From Cellulophaga sp. Hel_I_12 (lineage in GTDB: Bacteria; Bacteroidota; Bacteroidia; Flavobacteriales; Flavobacteriaceae): DNA of 64,000 nt. Under the pieces are notes generated by a model, which saw only the letters and a program-made list of their open reading frames with translations, made no database searches and was not told the DNA's origin. Shown piece after piece: positions 52,878 through 63,764 of this stretch. Where the stretch lies: assembly GCF_000799565.1 (NCBI RefSeq), contig NZ_JUHB01000001.1:1488001-1552000 (forward strand). The letters run 5' to 3'. Both the position numbers and the translations under genes were made by a program. Each line of letters begins with the position of its first letter. Within the stretch, counting starts at the first letter, position 1.

Positions 52878-53483
52878 TTATTTAGAGTATAACTCGACGA
52901 TTAATTGTTCTTTGATATTCTCAGGAATCTGAAGTCTTTCAGGTACACTTACATAAGTACCTTCCATTTTTTCAGAATTCCAAGTAATCCATTCATATAC
53001 GCTACTATTAGCAGCTAATGAATCTTGGATTGTTGAAATTGATTTAGATTTTTCTCTAACCCCTACAACGTCTCCAGCTTTTAATACGTAAGATGGAATG
53101 TTCACCAACTCACCATTTACTGTAATGTGTCTGTGGGAAACTAATTGTCTAGCGCCACTTCTTGAGTTTGATATTCCCATTCTGTAAGCGACGTTATCTA
53201 AACGTGACTCGCATAATTGAAGTAAAATTTCACCCGTTACACCTTCTTTTCTTTTCGCTGTAGCAAAAATATTTCTAAATTGCTTTTCTAATATACCGTA
53301 AGTATATTTAGCTTTCTGCTTTTCCATTAACTGGATTGCATACTCCGATTTCTTACCACGACGTCTTGTATTACCGTGTTGTCCTGGTGGAAAATTTCTT
53401 TTTTCAAAAGACTTATCATCTCCGAAGATTGCTTCGCCAAACTTACGAGCAATTTTTGTTTTTGGTCCTGTATATCTTGCCAT
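52878..53483 (-). CDS. rpsD: 30S ribosomal protein S4
   Basis: 201 residues, [21 protein letters not shown] at the start, S4 RNA-binding domain around [27 protein letters not shown] (about 93-120). Also a primary assembly protein of the small subunit. Follows rpsK by about 104 bp. Confidence 0.98.
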   Translation of the reverse strand: MARYTGPKTKIARKFGEAIFGDDKSFEKRNFPPGQHGNTRRRGKKSEYAIQLMEKQKAKYTYGILEKQFRNIFATAKRKEGVTGEILLQLCESRLDNVAYRMGISNSRSGARQLVSHRHITVNGELVNIPSYVLKAGDVVGVREKSKSISTIQDSLAANSSVYEWITWNSEKMEGTYVSVPERLQIPENIKEQLIVELYSK

Positions 53484-53587
53484 TTTCTTAAAATTTGAAA
53501 GTATGATTATGAATTAAGGCTTATCCTTCGATAATCGTATTCAATACTTTCTGTGAAACATCCGTTTTCGGATAATTGTATATATAA

Positions 53588-53980
53588 TTAAACTCTTCTT
53601 CTTTTAGGTGGTCTACAGCCATTATGTGGCATTGGAGTAATATCGATAATCTCAGTTACTTCAATTCCTGCATTATGTATAGAACGAATCGCAGACTCTC
53701 TACCGTTCCCTGGACCTTTTACATAAACTTTTACCTTACGTAAACCAGCCTCGTGAGCTACTTTTGAACAATCTTCAGCAGCAATTTGGGCCGCATAAGG
53801 AGTGTTCTTTTTAGAACCTCTAAAACCCATTTTTCCTGCAGATGACCATGAAATCACGTCACCTTTTTTATTTGTTAAAGAAATGATGATATTATTGAAA
53901 GATGCAGTAACGTGAGCTTCACCTACCGATTCTACAATAACTTTACGTTTCTTTACCGTTTTTGTATTTGACTTTGCCAT
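53588..53980 (-). CDS. rpsK: 30S ribosomal protein S11
   Basis: 130 residues; [20 protein letters not shown] and [20 protein letters not shown] are S11 hallmarks, and the C terminus [15 protein letters not shown] is typical. Forms the platform of the 30S subunit. 107 bp separate it from rpsM. Confidence 0.98.
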   Translation of the reverse strand: MAKSNTKTVKKRKVIVESVGEAHVTASFNNIIISLTNKKGDVISWSSAGKMGFRGSKKNTPYAAQIAAEDCSKVAHEAGLRKVKVYVKGPGNGRESAIRSIHNAGIEVTEIIDITPMPHNGCRPPKRRRV

Positions 53981-54087
53981 ACTTTTTTAGTTTCTAGTTG
54001 TTAGTTCTTAGTTATTGGAATCCTAAACTTTTACATTTCAGGCAGATTCTTCTAACGTCCAAATACTAATTGACTAATGTCTGTTAA

Positions 54088-54462
54088 TTATTTAGTTGCT
54101 TTTTTCTTGTTCGCAACTGTTTTTCTCTTCCCTTTTCTTGTTCTAGAATTATTCTTGGTTCTCTGACCCCTTAACGGAAGACCAGATCTATGACGAATAC
54201 CTCTGTAACAACCAATATCCATTAAACGTTTAATGTTTAATTGGGTCTCAGAACGAAGTTCTCCTTCTATAGTAAAAGTAGATACCGCCTCACGAATACG
54301 ACTAATTTCATCATCGTTCCATTCTGACACTTTGGTATCCTCACTAACTTGGGCCTTTGCTAATATTTCTTTAGCTCTACTATTACCTACTCCGAAGATA
54401 TAAGTAAGAGCAATAACCCCTCTTTTCTGTTTTGGTATATCTACACCTGCAATTCTTGCCAT
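54088..54462 (-). CDS. rpsM: 30S ribosomal protein S13
   Basis: 124 residues; [24 protein letters not shown] and the basic [24 protein letters not shown] tail identify S13, which bridges the head of 30S to 50S. Starts 2 bp after rpmJ. Confidence 0.98.
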   Translation of the reverse strand: MARIAGVDIPKQKRGVIALTYIFGVGNSRAKEILAKAQVSEDTKVSEWNDDEISRIREAVSTFTIEGELRSETQLNIKRLMDIGCYRGIRHRSGLPLRGQRTKNNSRTRKGKRKTVANKKKATK

Positions 54463-54464
54463 AA

Positions 54465-54581
54465 TTACCCTTGTCTTTGTTTAAATCTAGGATTCTTTTT
54501 GTTTATTACGTACAATCTGCCTTTTCTGCGAACAATCTTGCAGTCGGCACTTCTCTTTTTTAATGATGCTCTAACTTTCAT
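54465..54581 (-). CDS. rpmJ: 50S ribosomal protein L36
   Basis: A 38-residue gene easily lost to length cut-offs: [21 protein letters not shown], then [17 protein letters not shown]. Only one of the four zinc ligands of the CxxC...CxxxxH form is left (Cys14), so this is the zinc-independent (C-minus) type. It lies between infA (10 bp upstream) and rpsM, its usual place. Confidence 0.95.
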   Translation of the reverse strand: MKVRASLKKRSADCKIVRRKGRLYVINKKNPRFKQRQG

Positions 54582-54591
54582 CCTATTTTGC

Positions 54592-54807
54592 TTAATATCT
54601 ATATGTAATTCTTGCTTTACTTAAATCATAAGGGCTCATTTCTAATTTTACCTTATCACCTGGAAGTAATTTTATATAATGCATACGCATTTTACCAGAA
54701 ATATGTGCCGTCACAACGTGACCGTTTTCTAGTTCCACACGAAACATAGCATTTGATAATGCTTCAATAATGCTACCATCTTGCTCTATCGCTGCCTGTT
54801 TAGCCAT
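54592..54807 (-). CDS. infA: Translation initiation factor IF-1
   Basis: 71-residue OB-fold protein: [40 protein letters not shown] and RYITYRY-like end (ARITYRY). Binds the A site of 30S during initiation. Located between secY and rpmJ, 3 bp after secY. Confidence 0.97.
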   Translation of the reverse strand: MAKQAAIEQDGSIIEALSNAMFRVELENGHVVTAHISGKMRMHYIKLLPGDKVKLEMSPYDLSKARITYRY

Positions 54808-54810
54808 AAC

Positions 54811-56151
54811 TTATGCTACTTTTCTATTTTTACCTGTTTTCATTAAACCATCATAATGACGGTTTAATAAATACGAATTTACCTGTTGTACTGTATCAAT
54901 TGCTACACCAACCATAATCAATAATGATGTTCCTCCATAAAACATGGCCCATCCTGCTTGCACATCCATTAACTTCACCACTACTGCCGGTAAAACAGCT
55001 AGAAGCGCTAAGAATACAGAACCTGGTAGTGTAATTAAAGACATAATTTTGTCTAAATAATCACCAGTTTCGGCACCTGGACGAATTCCCGGAATAAAAC
55101 CTCCACTTCGTTTTAAATCATCAGCCATTTTATTCGTTGGTACTGTAATAGCCGTGTAAAAATACGTAAACACTATGATTAAAAACGCAAATAATAAGTT
55201 ATATGCCAATCCAAACATATCTTGAAAGTTGGTTTCCATCCACAATCCCCAAGTGGTATTGTTGAACGTTTTACCTATTAAACCTGGCGCAAACATAATT
55301 GCCTGTGCAAATATTATAGGCATAACTCCAGAAGCATTTAATTTCAAAGGAATGTATTGTCTAGATCCCATGATATCTTTCTCGTAACCGCCAGAAGCAG
55401 ATCTACGTGCATATTGTACCGGTATTTGTCGCGTTGCCATGACCAATAAAACACTTAAAAGAATTACAACAAACCAAATGATTACCTCAATTAATACCAA
55501 CATCGGTCCGCCAACACCCGTCCATCTTGATATTGCTTCTTGAGCAAAAGATTGTGGTAAGGTAGCGATAATACCAATCATAATTAATAATGATATTCCA
55601 TTACCAATACCCTTATCCGTGATTTTCTCACCAAGCCACATAGCGAATACGGTTCCAGTCACTAAAATGATGACAGCAGGTACCATAAAATCTAATCCTT
55701 TACCTAGTAAAAAAGCACTATCAGGAACACCAAATTGACTTAATCCTAATAGATAGGTAGGCGCCTGAAGGATACATATCCCTATGGTTAACCATCTTGT
55801 AATTTGATTAATTGTTTTTCTACCGCTTTCTCCTTCTTTTTGCAATTTCTGAAGGTAAGGAATAGCAATACCCATTAACTGAACCACAATAGAAGCCGAA
55901 ATGTAAGGCATAATACCCAAGGCAAAAACTGATGCCTGAGCGAAAGCTCCACCAGTAAATGCATTTAAGATTCCAAAGATTCCACTTTCCGTTCCAGAAG
56001 CTAAAGCCCCTAACTGTGCAGTATCTATACCAGGAAGTGCAATTTGTGCTCCAAATCTATATACCAACAACAAACCAAGAGTTACAAGGATTCTACCTTT
56101 TAATTCTTCTATCTTCCAAATATTAGATAATGTCTCGAAAAATTTCTTCAT
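54811..56151 (-). CDS. secY: Protein translocase subunit SecY
   Basis: The 446-residue channel of the Sec translocon with ten transmembrane helices. Typical segments: RILVTLGLLLVYRFGAQIALPGID near the N terminus, GIMPYISASIVVQLM (plug/helix 2), GEKITDKGIGNGISLLIMIGI, and GGFIPGIRPGAETGDYLD. It ends 3 bp before infA and begins 10 bp after rplO. Confidence 0.98.
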   Translation of the reverse strand: MKKFFETLSNIWKIEELKGRILVTLGLLLVYRFGAQIALPGIDTAQLGALASGTESGIFGILNAFTGGAFAQASVFALGIMPYISASIVVQLMGIAIPYLQKLQKEGESGRKTINQITRWLTIGICILQAPTYLLGLSQFGVPDSAFLLGKGLDFMVPAVIILVTGTVFAMWLGEKITDKGIGNGISLLIMIGIIATLPQSFAQEAISRWTGVGGPMLVLIEVIIWFVVILLSVLLVMATRQIPVQYARRSASGGYEKDIMGSRQYIPLKLNASGVMPIIFAQAIMFAPGLIGKTFNNTTWGLWMETNFQDMFGLAYNLLFAFLIIVFTYFYTAITVPTNKMADDLKRSGGFIPGIRPGAETGDYLDKIMSLITLPGSVFLALLAVLPAVVVKLMDVQAGWAMFYGGTSLLIMVGVAIDTVQQVNSYLLNRHYDGLMKTGKNRKVA

Positions 56152-56161
56152 AATATAGTTC

Positions 56162-56614
56162 TTATAAACTTATTGCCTCGCCACCAGCAGCTTCAATCGC
56201 AGCTTTAGCAGTAGCACTAAATTTATGGGCCGATATTTTAAGTGAAGCCTTTAATTCTCCACCACCTAATATTTTTACCAAATCATTTTTACCTACGAAT
56301 CTGTTTTCGATCAACACATCAAGATTAACAGTATCTTTTACTGTACCGTTATCAACAAGGAGCTGTAATTTATCCAAATTGATACCCGCATAATCTTTTC
56401 TGTTAATGTTTGTAAAACCAAACTTAGGAACACGTCTTTGCAATGGCATTTGACCACCTTCAAAACCTATTTTTTTCGAATATCCAGATCTAGATTTAGC
56501 ACCTTTATGACCTCTTGTAGCAGTACCACCTTTACCAGTACCCTGACCACGACCAACTATTTTTCCCGCTCGTGTAGTAGAACCTTCAGCTGGTTTTAAA
56601 CTATTTAAATTCAT
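56162..56614 (-). CDS. rplO: 50S ribosomal protein L15
   Basis: 150 residues; GRGQGTGKGGTATRGHKGAKSR is the N-terminal Gly/Lys-rich signature and GGEL followed by basic helices is the C-terminal one. A late-assembly protein of 50S. Confidence 0.98.
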   Translation of the reverse strand: MNLNSLKPAEGSTTRAGKIVGRGQGTGKGGTATRGHKGAKSRSGYSKKIGFEGGQMPLQRRVPKFGFTNINRKDYAGINLDKLQLLVDNGTVKDTVNLDVLIENRFVGKNDLVKILGGGELKASLKISAHKFSATAKAAIEAAGGEAISL

Positions 56615-56626
56615 CTTCTTATATTT

Positions 56627-56806
56627 TTAAGCTTCCTCAGTTGAAACTAAGTGATTAACTTTAGCAATCATACCCATAATGCTTGGCGTATTTTCATGCT
56701 CTACAACTTGTCCTAATTTTCTTAAACCAAGTGCCTCTAGAGTTTTTTTCTGATTTAGAGGCTTCTTTATAGCACTCTTAATTTGTTTTACTTTAACTTT
56801 TGCCAT
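56627..56806 (-). CDS. rpmD: 50S ribosomal protein L30
   Basis: A 59-residue gene missed by common length limits. It reads MAKVKVKQIKSAIKKPLNQK, then KTLEALGLRKLGQVVEHENT and PSIMGMIAKVNHLVSTEEA. The pattern KSxIxxxxxQKxTLxALGLRKLxxVV is the L30 hallmark. It sits between rpsE (12 bp) and rplO (12 bp), as expected in the spc operon. Confidence 0.95.
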   Translation of the reverse strand: MAKVKVKQIKSAIKKPLNQKKTLEALGLRKLGQVVEHENTPSIMGMIAKVNHLVSTEEA

Positions 56807-56818
56807 AATTCCTTTAAT

Positions 56819-57343
56819 TTATCCCTTAAAAACTTTTTCAAGAGAAATTCCTCTTTGAGTAGCAACTGTTTTAGCGTCTCTAATTTGCAATAATGCATCA
56901 AAGGTAGCTTTTACAACATTATGTGGGTTTGAAGATCCTTGAGATTTAGATAATACATCATGAACTCCAACAGCTTCTAATACCGCTCTAACGGCTCCAC
57001 CAGCAATTACTCCAGTACCATGTGAAGCAGGCTGAATGTACACTCTAGCCCCTCCAAATTTACCTTTTTGTTCGTGAGGTATAGTTCCTTTATTTAAAGG
57101 TATTCTAATCAAATTTTTCTTAGCATCTTCAATTGCTTTAGCAATAGCTGTAGCAACTTCTTTAGACTTTCCTAAACCTTGACCAACAACACCATTTTCA
57201 TCTCCAACAACAACGATTGCAGAAAAACCAAATGCTCTACCACCTTTTGTTACTTTAGTTACTCTTTGTACGCCAACCAAACGATCTTTTAAATCAAGAC
57301 CTGCTGGTTTAACGACTTCTACGTTTCTGTATTTCTGGTACAT
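56819..57343 (-). CDS. rpsE: 30S ribosomal protein S5
   Basis: 174 residues; [29 protein letters not shown] and [29 protein letters not shown] are classic S5. A fidelity protein at the 30S entry tunnel. Confidence 0.98.
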   Translation of the reverse strand: MYQKYRNVEVVKPAGLDLKDRLVGVQRVTKVTKGGRAFGFSAIVVVGDENGVVGQGLGKSKEVATAIAKAIEDAKKNLIRIPLNKGTIPHEQKGKFGGARVYIQPASHGTGVIAGGAVRAVLEAVGVHDVLSKSQGSSNPHNVVKATFDALLQIRDAKTVATQRGISLEKVFKG

Positions 57344-57349
57344 ATATAT

Positions 57350-57706
57350 TTAGAATTTAAGTCCTGCTTCTCTAGCTCCTTCAGCTAATGATTTTACTCT
57401 ACCGTGGTATAAACAACCGCCTCTATCAAAAGCAACAGCTTCAACACCTGCTTTTTTTGTTTTTTCAGCGATAGCTTTACCTACCAAGTTTGCGATTTCT
57501 GATTTTGTTCCTTTTTGACCCGCAATATCTTTATCTCTTGATGATGCCGCAGCTAAAGTAACGCCGTTGTTGTCATCTATAACTTGAACGTAAATATCTT
57601 TGTTACTTCTAAAAACCGATAATCTTGGTCTCTGAGCAGTTCCGAATGATACTTTACGTATTCTTCTTTTGATTCGCTGTCTTCTTTCAGTCTTTGATAA
57701 TCCCAT
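57350..57706 (-). CDS. rplR: 50S ribosomal protein L18
   Basis: 118 residues; [38 protein letters not shown] and [24 protein letters not shown] identify L18, which binds 5S rRNA. Confidence 0.98.
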   Translation of the reverse strand: MGLSKTERRQRIKRRIRKVSFGTAQRPRLSVFRSNKDIYVQVIDDNNGVTLAAASSRDKDIAGQKGTKSEIANLVGKAIAEKTKKAGVEAVAFDRGGCLYHGRVKSLAEGAREAGLKF

Positions 57707-57717
57707 AATTCTACTTA

Positions 57718-58260
57718 TTATGCTGACTTACCAGCTTTTCTTCTTAATTGTTCACCAACAAATTTAACTCCTTTTCCTTTGTAAGGTTCTGGCTTACGGA
57801 AAGATCTAATCTTTGCAGCTACTTGTCCTACTAATTGTTTGTCGAAAGATGTTAATTTAATAATTGGGTTTTTACCTTTTTCTGATATTGTTTCGATTTG
57901 CACTTCTGGCGCTAAATCGATAACGATATTATGAGAAAAACCTAAAGCCAAATCTAATTTCTGACCTTGATTGCTAGCTCTATAACCAACACCTACAAGC
58001 TCTAATTGTTTTGTCCAACCCTTAGAAACACCTTCTATCATGTTTTTTATTAAAGATCTATAAAGTCCGTGTTTTGCTTTATGCTCTTTAGCGTCAGATG
58101 GTCTTGTTACAAAAACTTGAGCATCTTCGATCTTAATTTCAACAGCACTATATTCTTGAGTTAATTCACCCAATTTACCTTTTACAGTAATAGTACCTTC
58201 TTTTATATCAACGGTAACCCCTTCAGGGATTGTTACTGGATTATTACCTATTCTAGACAT
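57718..58260 (-). CDS. rplF: 50S ribosomal protein L6
   Basis: 180 residues with the two L6 domains: [33 protein letters not shown] and, in the second half, [11 protein letters not shown]. Located near the GTPase-associated centre of 50S. Confidence 0.98.
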   Translation of the reverse strand: MSRIGNNPVTIPEGVTVDIKEGTITVKGKLGELTQEYSAVEIKIEDAQVFVTRPSDAKEHKAKHGLYRSLIKNMIEGVSKGWTKQLELVGVGYRASNQGQKLDLALGFSHNIVIDLAPEVQIETISEKGKNPIIKLTSFDKQLVGQVAAKIRSFRKPEPYKGKGVKFVGEQLRRKAGKSA

Positions 58261-58280
58261 TTTTCTTGATCTTTATAGTA

Positions 58281-58679
58281 TTAATAAACGTAGCATAATA
58301 CTTCACCACCTACTTTTTCTAGCTTAGCTTGCTTACTTGTCATTACACCATGAGAAGTAGATACAATTGCAATTCCCAATCCGTTAAGCACTCTTGGTAA
58401 ATCAGCGTTACCAGCATACTTACGTAGACCTGGCTTACTAATACGCATAATTTTTTTGATGACCGGCTCTTTGGTTAGCTTATCATATTTCAAAGCTATT
58501 TTTACCGTCCCTTGAACCTTATTTGGTTCAAATTTATAACTTAAAATATATCCTTGTTCAAATAATATTTTAGTTATCTCTTTTTTTAAATTAGAAGCAG
58601 GTATCTCTACCACTCTATGACCAGCACTACTGGCATTTCTAATTCTAGTTAAATAATCCGAAATTGGATCTGTTATCAT
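58281..58679 (-). CDS. rpsH: 30S ribosomal protein S8
   Basis: 132 residues; MITDPISDYLTRIRNASSAGH, then RISKPGLRKYAG and the C-terminal GIAIVSTSHGVMTSKQA, the S8 signature. A primary 16S-binding protein; in E. coli it is the operon's translational repressor. Confidence 0.98.
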   Translation of the reverse strand: MITDPISDYLTRIRNASSAGHRVVEIPASNLKKEITKILFEQGYILSYKFEPNKVQGTVKIALKYDKLTKEPVIKKIMRISKPGLRKYAGNADLPRVLNGLGIAIVSTSHGVMTSKQAKLEKVGGEVLCYVY

Positions 58680-58751
58680 ATGTATTGAATTGCGGTAACG
58701 GTTTTTAGTAGTTCAATACTAAACCTGAAACCAATTAAAACTTACTTCTAT

Positions 58752-59021
58752 TTACCAGCTAGCTTTTTTAACTCCTGGTATAAGACCTTGATTTGCCATT
58801 TCTCTAAACGTTACTCTTGACAAACCAAATGTTCTCATGTAACCTCTAGGCCTTCCAGTTAATTTACATCTGTTGTGCAAACGAATTGGATTAGCATTTC
58901 TTGGTAATTTTTGCAAAGCTTCGTAGTCACCTGCCTCTTTCAAAGCTTTTCTCTTCTCAGCATATTTCGCTACAGTTTTTTCTCTTTTAACCTCGCGGGC
59001 TTTCATCGATTCTTTAGCCAT
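58752..59021 (-). CDS. rpsN: 30S ribosomal protein S14
   Basis: 89 residues; [39 protein letters not shown] is S14. The single Cys and length show the zinc-free long type. Confidence 0.97.
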   Translation of the reverse strand: MAKESMKAREVKREKTVAKYAEKRKALKEAGDYEALQKLPRNANPIRLHNRCKLTGRPRGYMRTFGLSRVTFREMANQGLIPGVKKASW

Positions 59022-59022
59022 A

Positions 59023-59574
59023 CTAGTTCTTTTTAAAAGGTAATCCCAATTGGGTTAATAATGATTTTGCCTCTTTGTCTGTTTGAGCAGAAGTTACAAA
59101 GGTAATATCCATTCCGTTTATTCTATTGATTTTATCAATATTTATCTCAGGAAAAATAATTTGCTCTGTAATCCCCAAGTTATAATTACCACGACCATCA
59201 AAACCCGTAGCCTTAATCCCTTGAAAATCTCTAACTCGTGGCAAAGCACTCGTTACTAAACGATCTAAAAACTCGTACATTCTTTCACCTCTTAGTGTAA
59301 CTTTACAACCAATTGGCATTCCTTTTCTCAGTTTGAAAGAAGCAACATCCTTTTTAGATATTGTAGCTACCGCCTTTTGGCCAGTAATCATAGTCACCTC
59401 GTCTACTGCGTGATCAATTAACTTTTTATCAGCAACAGCAGCACCAACGCCTCTACTCACTACAATTTTCTCTAGCTTGGGAACTTGCATGATATTCTTA
59501 TACCCAAACTCTTCTTTAAGCGCATCAATAACGCGCTCCTTATATTCTGTCTTTAACCTTGTAACGTAAGCCAT
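59023..59574 (-). CDS. rplE: 50S ribosomal protein L5
   Basis: 183 residues; [54 protein letters not shown] and [15 protein letters not shown] are L5 signatures. Binds 5S rRNA; ends 1 bp ahead of rpsN. Confidence 0.98.
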   Translation of the reverse strand: MAYVTRLKTEYKERVIDALKEEFGYKNIMQVPKLEKIVVSRGVGAAVADKKLIDHAVDEVTMITGQKAVATISKKDVASFKLRKGMPIGCKVTLRGERMYEFLDRLVTSALPRVRDFQGIKATGFDGRGNYNLGITEQIIFPEINIDKINRINGMDITFVTSAQTDKEAKSLLTQLGLPFKKN

Positions 59575-59576
59575 AA

Positions 59577-59891
59577 CTATATTACTTCATTAGATTTTTT
59601 AGAGATTCTCACTTTTTTACCATCTCTAACCTCGTAACCTACTCGCGTAGTATTACCAGATTTTGCATCTATCAAAGATAAATTTGAAACATGGATAAGT
59701 GCCTCCTTCTTAACGATACCACCTTGAGGATTTTTTGCGCTAGGCTTTTCATGTTTAGAAACCAAATTAGCCCCTTCAACGATTGCCTTGTTTTTATCAA
59801 AATCAACCTTCATAATCTTACCTTCTACACCTTTATGGTCTCCAGATACGATTCTTACGATATCTCCTACTTTTATTTTTAGCTTTTTCAT
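59577..59891 (-). CDS. rplX: 50S ribosomal protein L24
   Basis: 104 residues; [26 protein letters not shown] is the KOW motif and [23 protein letters not shown] the L24 continuation. An assembly initiator for 50S. Confidence 0.98.
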   Translation of the reverse strand: MKKLKIKVGDIVRIVSGDHKGVEGKIMKVDFDKNKAIVEGANLVSKHEKPSAKNPQGGIVKKEALIHVSNLSLIDAKSGNTTRVGYEVRDGKKVRISKKSNEVI

Positions 59892-59906
59892 CTTTAGTAT
59901 AAAATG

Positions 59907-60275
59907 TTATAGCACCTCTGGAGCTAATGATACAATTTTCATGAATTGCTTATCACGAAGTTCTCTAGCCACAGGTCCAAAAACACGTGTACCTCTCATT
60001 TCTCCTGTCGGATTCAATAGAACACATGCGTTATCATCAAAACGAATGTAAGAACCATCTTGTCTTCTTACTTCTTTTTTGGTTCTAACCACCACTGCAG
60101 TAGACACAGCACCTTTCTTAATGGTACCATTAGGAGTAGCTTCTTTTACAGCTACTACTATTTTGTCACCTACTGAGGCGTATCTTCTCTTTGTACCACC
60201 TAATACTCTAATGGTCAAAACTTCTTTTGCCCCGGTATTATCAGCTACTTTTAATCTTGATTCTTGCTGTAACAT
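59907..60275 (-). CDS. rplN: 50S ribosomal protein L14
   Basis: 122 residues; [20 protein letters not shown] and [30 protein letters not shown] identify L14, part of the 50S face that contacts 30S. Confidence 0.98.
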   Translation of the reverse strand: MLQQESRLKVADNTGAKEVLTIRVLGGTKRRYASVGDKIVVAVKEATPNGTIKKGAVSTAVVVRTKKEVRRQDGSYIRFDDNACVLLNPTGEMRGTRVFGPVARELRDKQFMKIVSLAPEVL

Positions 60276-60277
60276 AA

Positions 60278-60535
60278 TTATTTAGCTCTTTCAATGATTT
60301 CAACTAATCTCCAACATTTAGTTTTACTTAAAGGACGTGTTTCCATGATCTTTACAGTATCACCAATATTGCAATCGTTTTTCTCATCGTGTGCAACATA
60401 TTTTTTCGTTCTTAATACGAACTTTCCGTACATAGGGTGTTTAACTCGCTTCACTTCTGAAATCACAATTGATTTCTCCATTTTGTTGCTAGTTACAACG
60501 CCTACTCTCTCTTTTCTTAAGTTTCTTTTTTCCAT
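60278..60535 (-). CDS. rpsQ: 30S ribosomal protein S17
   Basis: 85 residues; [34 protein letters not shown] and [23 protein letters not shown] are S17 hallmarks. Overlaps neither neighbour; 2 bp after come rplN. Confidence 0.98.
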   Translation of the reverse strand: MEKRNLRKERVGVVTSNKMEKSIVISEVKRVKHPMYGKFVLRTKKYVAHDEKNDCNIGDTVKIMETRPLSKTKCWRLVEIIERAK

Positions 60536-60548
60536 AAAGCAGAACCAG

Positions 60549-60740
60549 TTATTGGTTTTCCCTTTTAGTTAATTCTGTCGCTAATCTAGCTACTATTCTT
60601 CTCGCTCTTCTAATTTGAAGTGGGTTCTCTAAAGGCGTAACACTATGTGCCATTTTTAAGTCTGCATGCTGCTTTTTTGCCTCTACTAACTTTAAACCTA
60701 GATCGTCAACAGATAATTCTTTTACTTCTGATTGTTTCAT
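60549..60740 (-). CDS. rpmC: 50S ribosomal protein L29
   Basis: 63 residues; [23 protein letters not shown] and [18 protein letters not shown] fit L29, which sits at the peptide exit tunnel near the SRP site. Confidence 0.97.
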   Translation of the reverse strand: MKQSEVKELSVDDLGLKLVEAKKQHADLKMAHSVTPLENPLQIRRARRIVARLATELTKRENQ

Positions 60741-60759
60741 GATTCTTTACAATTAAAAA

Positions 60760-61179
60760 TTAAGCTGAATAATCTCTAGCAACAATAAATTTTGTTTTCA
60801 CAGGTAATTTCTGTGCTGCAAGACGTAAAGCCTCTTTTGCAATCTCTTGAGATACCCCAGCGATTTCGAACATAATTCTACCTGGTAAAACCACGGCAAC
60901 AAAATATTCAGGAGCACCTTTACCTTTACCCATACGAACCTCTAAAGGCTTTTTAGTAATAGGTTTATCTGGAAAAATCTTAATCCACATTTGACCCTCT
61001 CTTTTCATAAATCTAGTTGCAGCGATACGCGCAGCCTCTATTTGTCGAGATGTAATAAAACTTGTCTCCAAAGATTTTATACCGAACATACCATTTGAAA
61101 GCTGATGACCCCTTCCTGAGATCCCTTTCATCCTACCCTTCTGTGTCTTGCGAAACTTGGTTCTTTTTGGTTGTAACAT
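60760..61179 (-). CDS. rplP: 50S ribosomal protein L16
   Basis: 139 residues; [43 protein letters not shown] and the basic tail [15 protein letters not shown] mark L16, near the peptidyl-transferase centre. Confidence 0.98.
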   Translation of the reverse strand: MLQPKRTKFRKTQKGRMKGISGRGHQLSNGMFGIKSLETSFITSRQIEAARIAATRFMKREGQMWIKIFPDKPITKKPLEVRMGKGKGAPEYFVAVVLPGRIMFEIAGVSQEIAKEALRLAAQKLPVKTKFIVARDYSA

Positions 61180-61199
61180 TCTTTTACTTCTTTAAAAAA

Positions 61200-61922
61200 T
61201 TACTTTCTACGACGTGGCTTCTTGTTACCATCTTGTTTTCCTGGACCCTTTGTTCCTTGACTCTTTTCCATCCCCACTAAAGGCGAAAGATCTCTCTTTC
61301 CATAAACTTCACCTTTCATGATCCACACTTTTATACCTAATCTTCCATAAGTAGTATGTGCTTCTTCTAAAGCGTAGTCTATATCTGCTCTAAAGGTTGA
61401 TAATGGAATTCTACCATCTTTATAAGATTCAGAACGAGCCATTTCAGCTCCATTTAAACGACCAGAAATTTGAACTTTAATACCTTCTGCATTCATACGC
61501 ATTGCAGCGGCAATAGCCATTTTAATAGCACGTCTAAAAGAAATTCTATTTTCAATCTGTCTCGCTATACTGGCCGCTACTAAATTAGCATCCAATTCTG
61601 GCCTCTTGATTTCAAATATATTGATCTGAACTTCTTTATCTGTAATCTTTTTTAATTCTTCTTTTAACTTATCAACTTCCTGGCCACCTTTACCTATGAT
61701 GATACCTGGTCTTGCTGTAGTTATTGTAATAGTTATAAGTTTTAAAGTACGTTCAATGATTACTCTTGACACACTAGCCTTCGCTAAACGTGCATGAACG
61801 TATTTTCTTATTTTACTATCTTCGGCTAATTTATCACCGTAATCATTTCCACCATACCAGTTAGATTCCCATCCTCTAATGATACCTAAACGAATTCCGA
61901 TTGGATTTGTCTTCTGTCCCAT
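61200..61922 (-). CDS. rpsC: 30S ribosomal protein S3
   Basis: 240 residues; [20 protein letters not shown], the KH motif [19 protein letters not shown] and [27 protein letters not shown] region identify S3. A basic tail closes it (NKKPRRRK). Confidence 0.98.
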   Translation of the reverse strand: MGQKTNPIGIRLGIIRGWESNWYGGNDYGDKLAEDSKIRKYVHARLAKASVSRVIIERTLKLITITITTARPGIIIGKGGQEVDKLKEELKKITDKEVQINIFEIKRPELDANLVAASIARQIENRISFRRAIKMAIAAAMRMNAEGIKVQISGRLNGAEMARSESYKDGRIPLSTFRADIDYALEEAHTTYGRLGIKVWIMKGEVYGKRDLSPLVGMEKSQGTKGPGKQDGNKKPRRRK

Positions 61923-61925
61923 ACT

Positions 61926-62333
61926 CTAGCTTTGTACATTATTGTTAGAATCCAATACTAGTGTAACATGATTGGAACGTTTTCTAATTCTGTGTGCTCT
62001 ACCTTGAGGTGCCGGTCTAAGTCTTTTCAACATAGCGCCACCATCAACTCTAATTTCCTTGATAAAAAGATCAGCGTCTTCAATACTTGCATCCTCGTTT
62101 TTTGCTTGCCAGTTAGCAATTGCCGATAAAAGCAATTTCTCTAACTTACGAGAAGCCTCCTTAGAATTGAACTTCAAAATTGCTAAAGCTTTTTCAACTT
62201 GTACCCCTCTTACCAAATCAGCTACTAAACGCATCTTTCTTGGTGAGGTTGGACAATTATTTAATTTTGCGAAAGCAACTTGTTTTTTCTCTGCCTTAAT
62301 TCTTTCGGCCATTTGTTTTTTACGAACTCCCAT
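61926..62333 (-). CDS. rplV: 50S ribosomal protein L22
   Basis: 135 residues; [27 protein letters not shown], then the loop and [30 protein letters not shown], the L22 exit-tunnel beta hairpin. Confidence 0.98.
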   Translation of the reverse strand: MGVRKKQMAERIKAEKKQVAFAKLNNCPTSPRKMRLVADLVRGVQVEKALAILKFNSKEASRKLEKLLLSAIANWQAKNEDASIEDADLFIKEIRVDGGAMLKRLRPAPQGRAHRIRKRSNHVTLVLDSNNNVQS

Positions 62334-62336
62334 AGC

Positions 62337-62615
62337 TTACTTTTTACCTTTATTTTTCGAACCTCCGTGACCTCTAAAAGATCTTGTCGGTGAAAATTCT
62401 CCTAACTTATGACCTACCATGTTTTCAGTAACATAAACAGGTACAAATTGTCTTCCATTGTGTACAGCGATAGTTTGACCAACAAAATCTGGTGTTATCA
62501 TTGAAGCTCTAGACCATGTTTTTATAACAGGCTTTTTACCAGAATCAATATTCTGTTGAACTTTTTTGTCTAAACTAAAGTGAACGTAAGGTCCTTTTTT
62601 TAGTGAACGTGCCAT
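62337..62615 (-). CDS. rpsS: 30S ribosomal protein S19
   Basis: 92 residues; [53 protein letters not shown] is the S19 signature at the head of 30S. Confidence 0.98.
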   Translation of the reverse strand: MARSLKKGPYVHFSLDKKVQQNIDSGKKPVIKTWSRASMITPDFVGQTIAVHNGRQFVPVYVTENMVGHKLGEFSPTRSFRGHGGSKNKGKK

Positions 62616-62628
62616 TTTTTTCTACTTT

Positions 62629-63450
62629 TTATTTCTTTCTACGTTCTATTATATATCTATTTGTAGCCTTGGTCTTCGAACGAGTTCTATATCCTTTAGC
62701 AGGAATACCGTTTCTAGATCTTGGATGACCACCTGACGCTCTACCTTCACCACCACCCATTGGGTGATCGACAGGGTTCATTGCTACCGGTCTTGTTCTT
62801 GGTCTTCTTCCTAACCATCTGCTTCTACCTGCTTTTCCAGAAACTAATAACTGGTGATCAGAATTTGAAACAGCTCCAATAGTTGCCATACATGTTGATA
62901 GCACCAATCTAATTTCCCCTGAAGGAAGCTTTATGGTCACAAATTTACCATCCCTTGCTACTAACTGTGCAAACGTTCCGGCACTTCTCGCCATAACAGC
63001 ACCTTGTCCAGGACGTAATTCTATACAAGAAATAATTGTTCCTAAAGGTATTACACTTAATGGAAGCGCATTTCCGATTTCTGGTGAGGCCGTTTCGCTT
63101 GCCGAAACCTCTTGCCCTACCTGTAATCCGTTCTGTGCTACAACATACCTTTTCTCTCCATCAGCATACGCTACTAGCGCAATAAAAGCTGATCTATTTG
63201 GATCGTATTGAATAGATTCTACAACAGCAGCACCTTGCTTGTCTCTTTTAAAATCGATTACACGATACCTTCTCTTATGACCTCCACCCTTTTGACGGAT
63301 AGTCATTTTTCCCTGACTGTTTCTACCTCCGGACTTTTTTAACGGAGCGAGTAAGCTCTTCTCCGGCTTATCAGTAGTAATCGCGTCGAATCCGTTTACT
63401 ACTCTAAAACGCTGTCCTGGAGTGATTGGTTTTAATTTTCTAACTGACAT
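62629..63450 (-). CDS. rplB: 50S ribosomal protein L2
   Basis: 273 residues; the central beta domains and [25 protein letters not shown] segment (here [20 protein letters not shown]) with the key His identify L2, essential for the peptidyl-transferase centre. Confidence 0.98.
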   Translation of the reverse strand: MSVRKLKPITPGQRFRVVNGFDAITTDKPEKSLLAPLKKSGGRNSQGKMTIRQKGGGHKRRYRVIDFKRDKQGAAVVESIQYDPNRSAFIALVAYADGEKRYVVAQNGLQVGQEVSASETASPEIGNALPLSVIPLGTIISCIELRPGQGAVMARSAGTFAQLVARDGKFVTIKLPSGEIRLVLSTCMATIGAVSNSDHQLLVSGKAGRSRWLGRRPRTRPVAMNPVDHPMGGGEGRASGGHPRSRNGIPAKGYRTRSKTKATNRYIIERRKK

Positions 63451-63469
63451 TTTTTGTCTTTAGTCTTTA

Positions 63470-63760
63470 TTATAGATTACTGTAATAATCAATCATATCT
63501 CCTTCTTTCACATCAACAATTGCCTTTTTAAACGCATTTGTCTTCCCGTGCTGAACACCCGTCTTCGTGTAACGAGTTTTTCTTGAAGGACCATAATTCA
63601 TAGTTCTCACTTTATTCACTGAAACTCCATAAGTTGCCTCAACTGCTTCCTTGATCTGTAGCTTATTTGCTTTCGGGTTTACAATAAAACCGTAACGATT
63701 ATGCAACTCGCTATCTGCAGTCATTTTCTCAGTAATAATAGGCTTAATTAACACACTCAT
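63470..63760 (-). CDS. rplW: 50S ribosomal protein L23
   Basis: 96 residues; ITEKMTADSELHNRYGFIVNPKANKLQIKEAVEATYGVSVNKVRTMNY matches L23 at the exit tunnel. 4 bp separate it from rplD upstream. Confidence 0.97.
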   Translation of the reverse strand: MSVLIKPIITEKMTADSELHNRYGFIVNPKANKLQIKEAVEATYGVSVNKVRTMNYGPSRKTRYTKTGVQHGKTNAFKKAIVDVKEGDMIDYYSNL

Positions 63761-63764
63761 GACT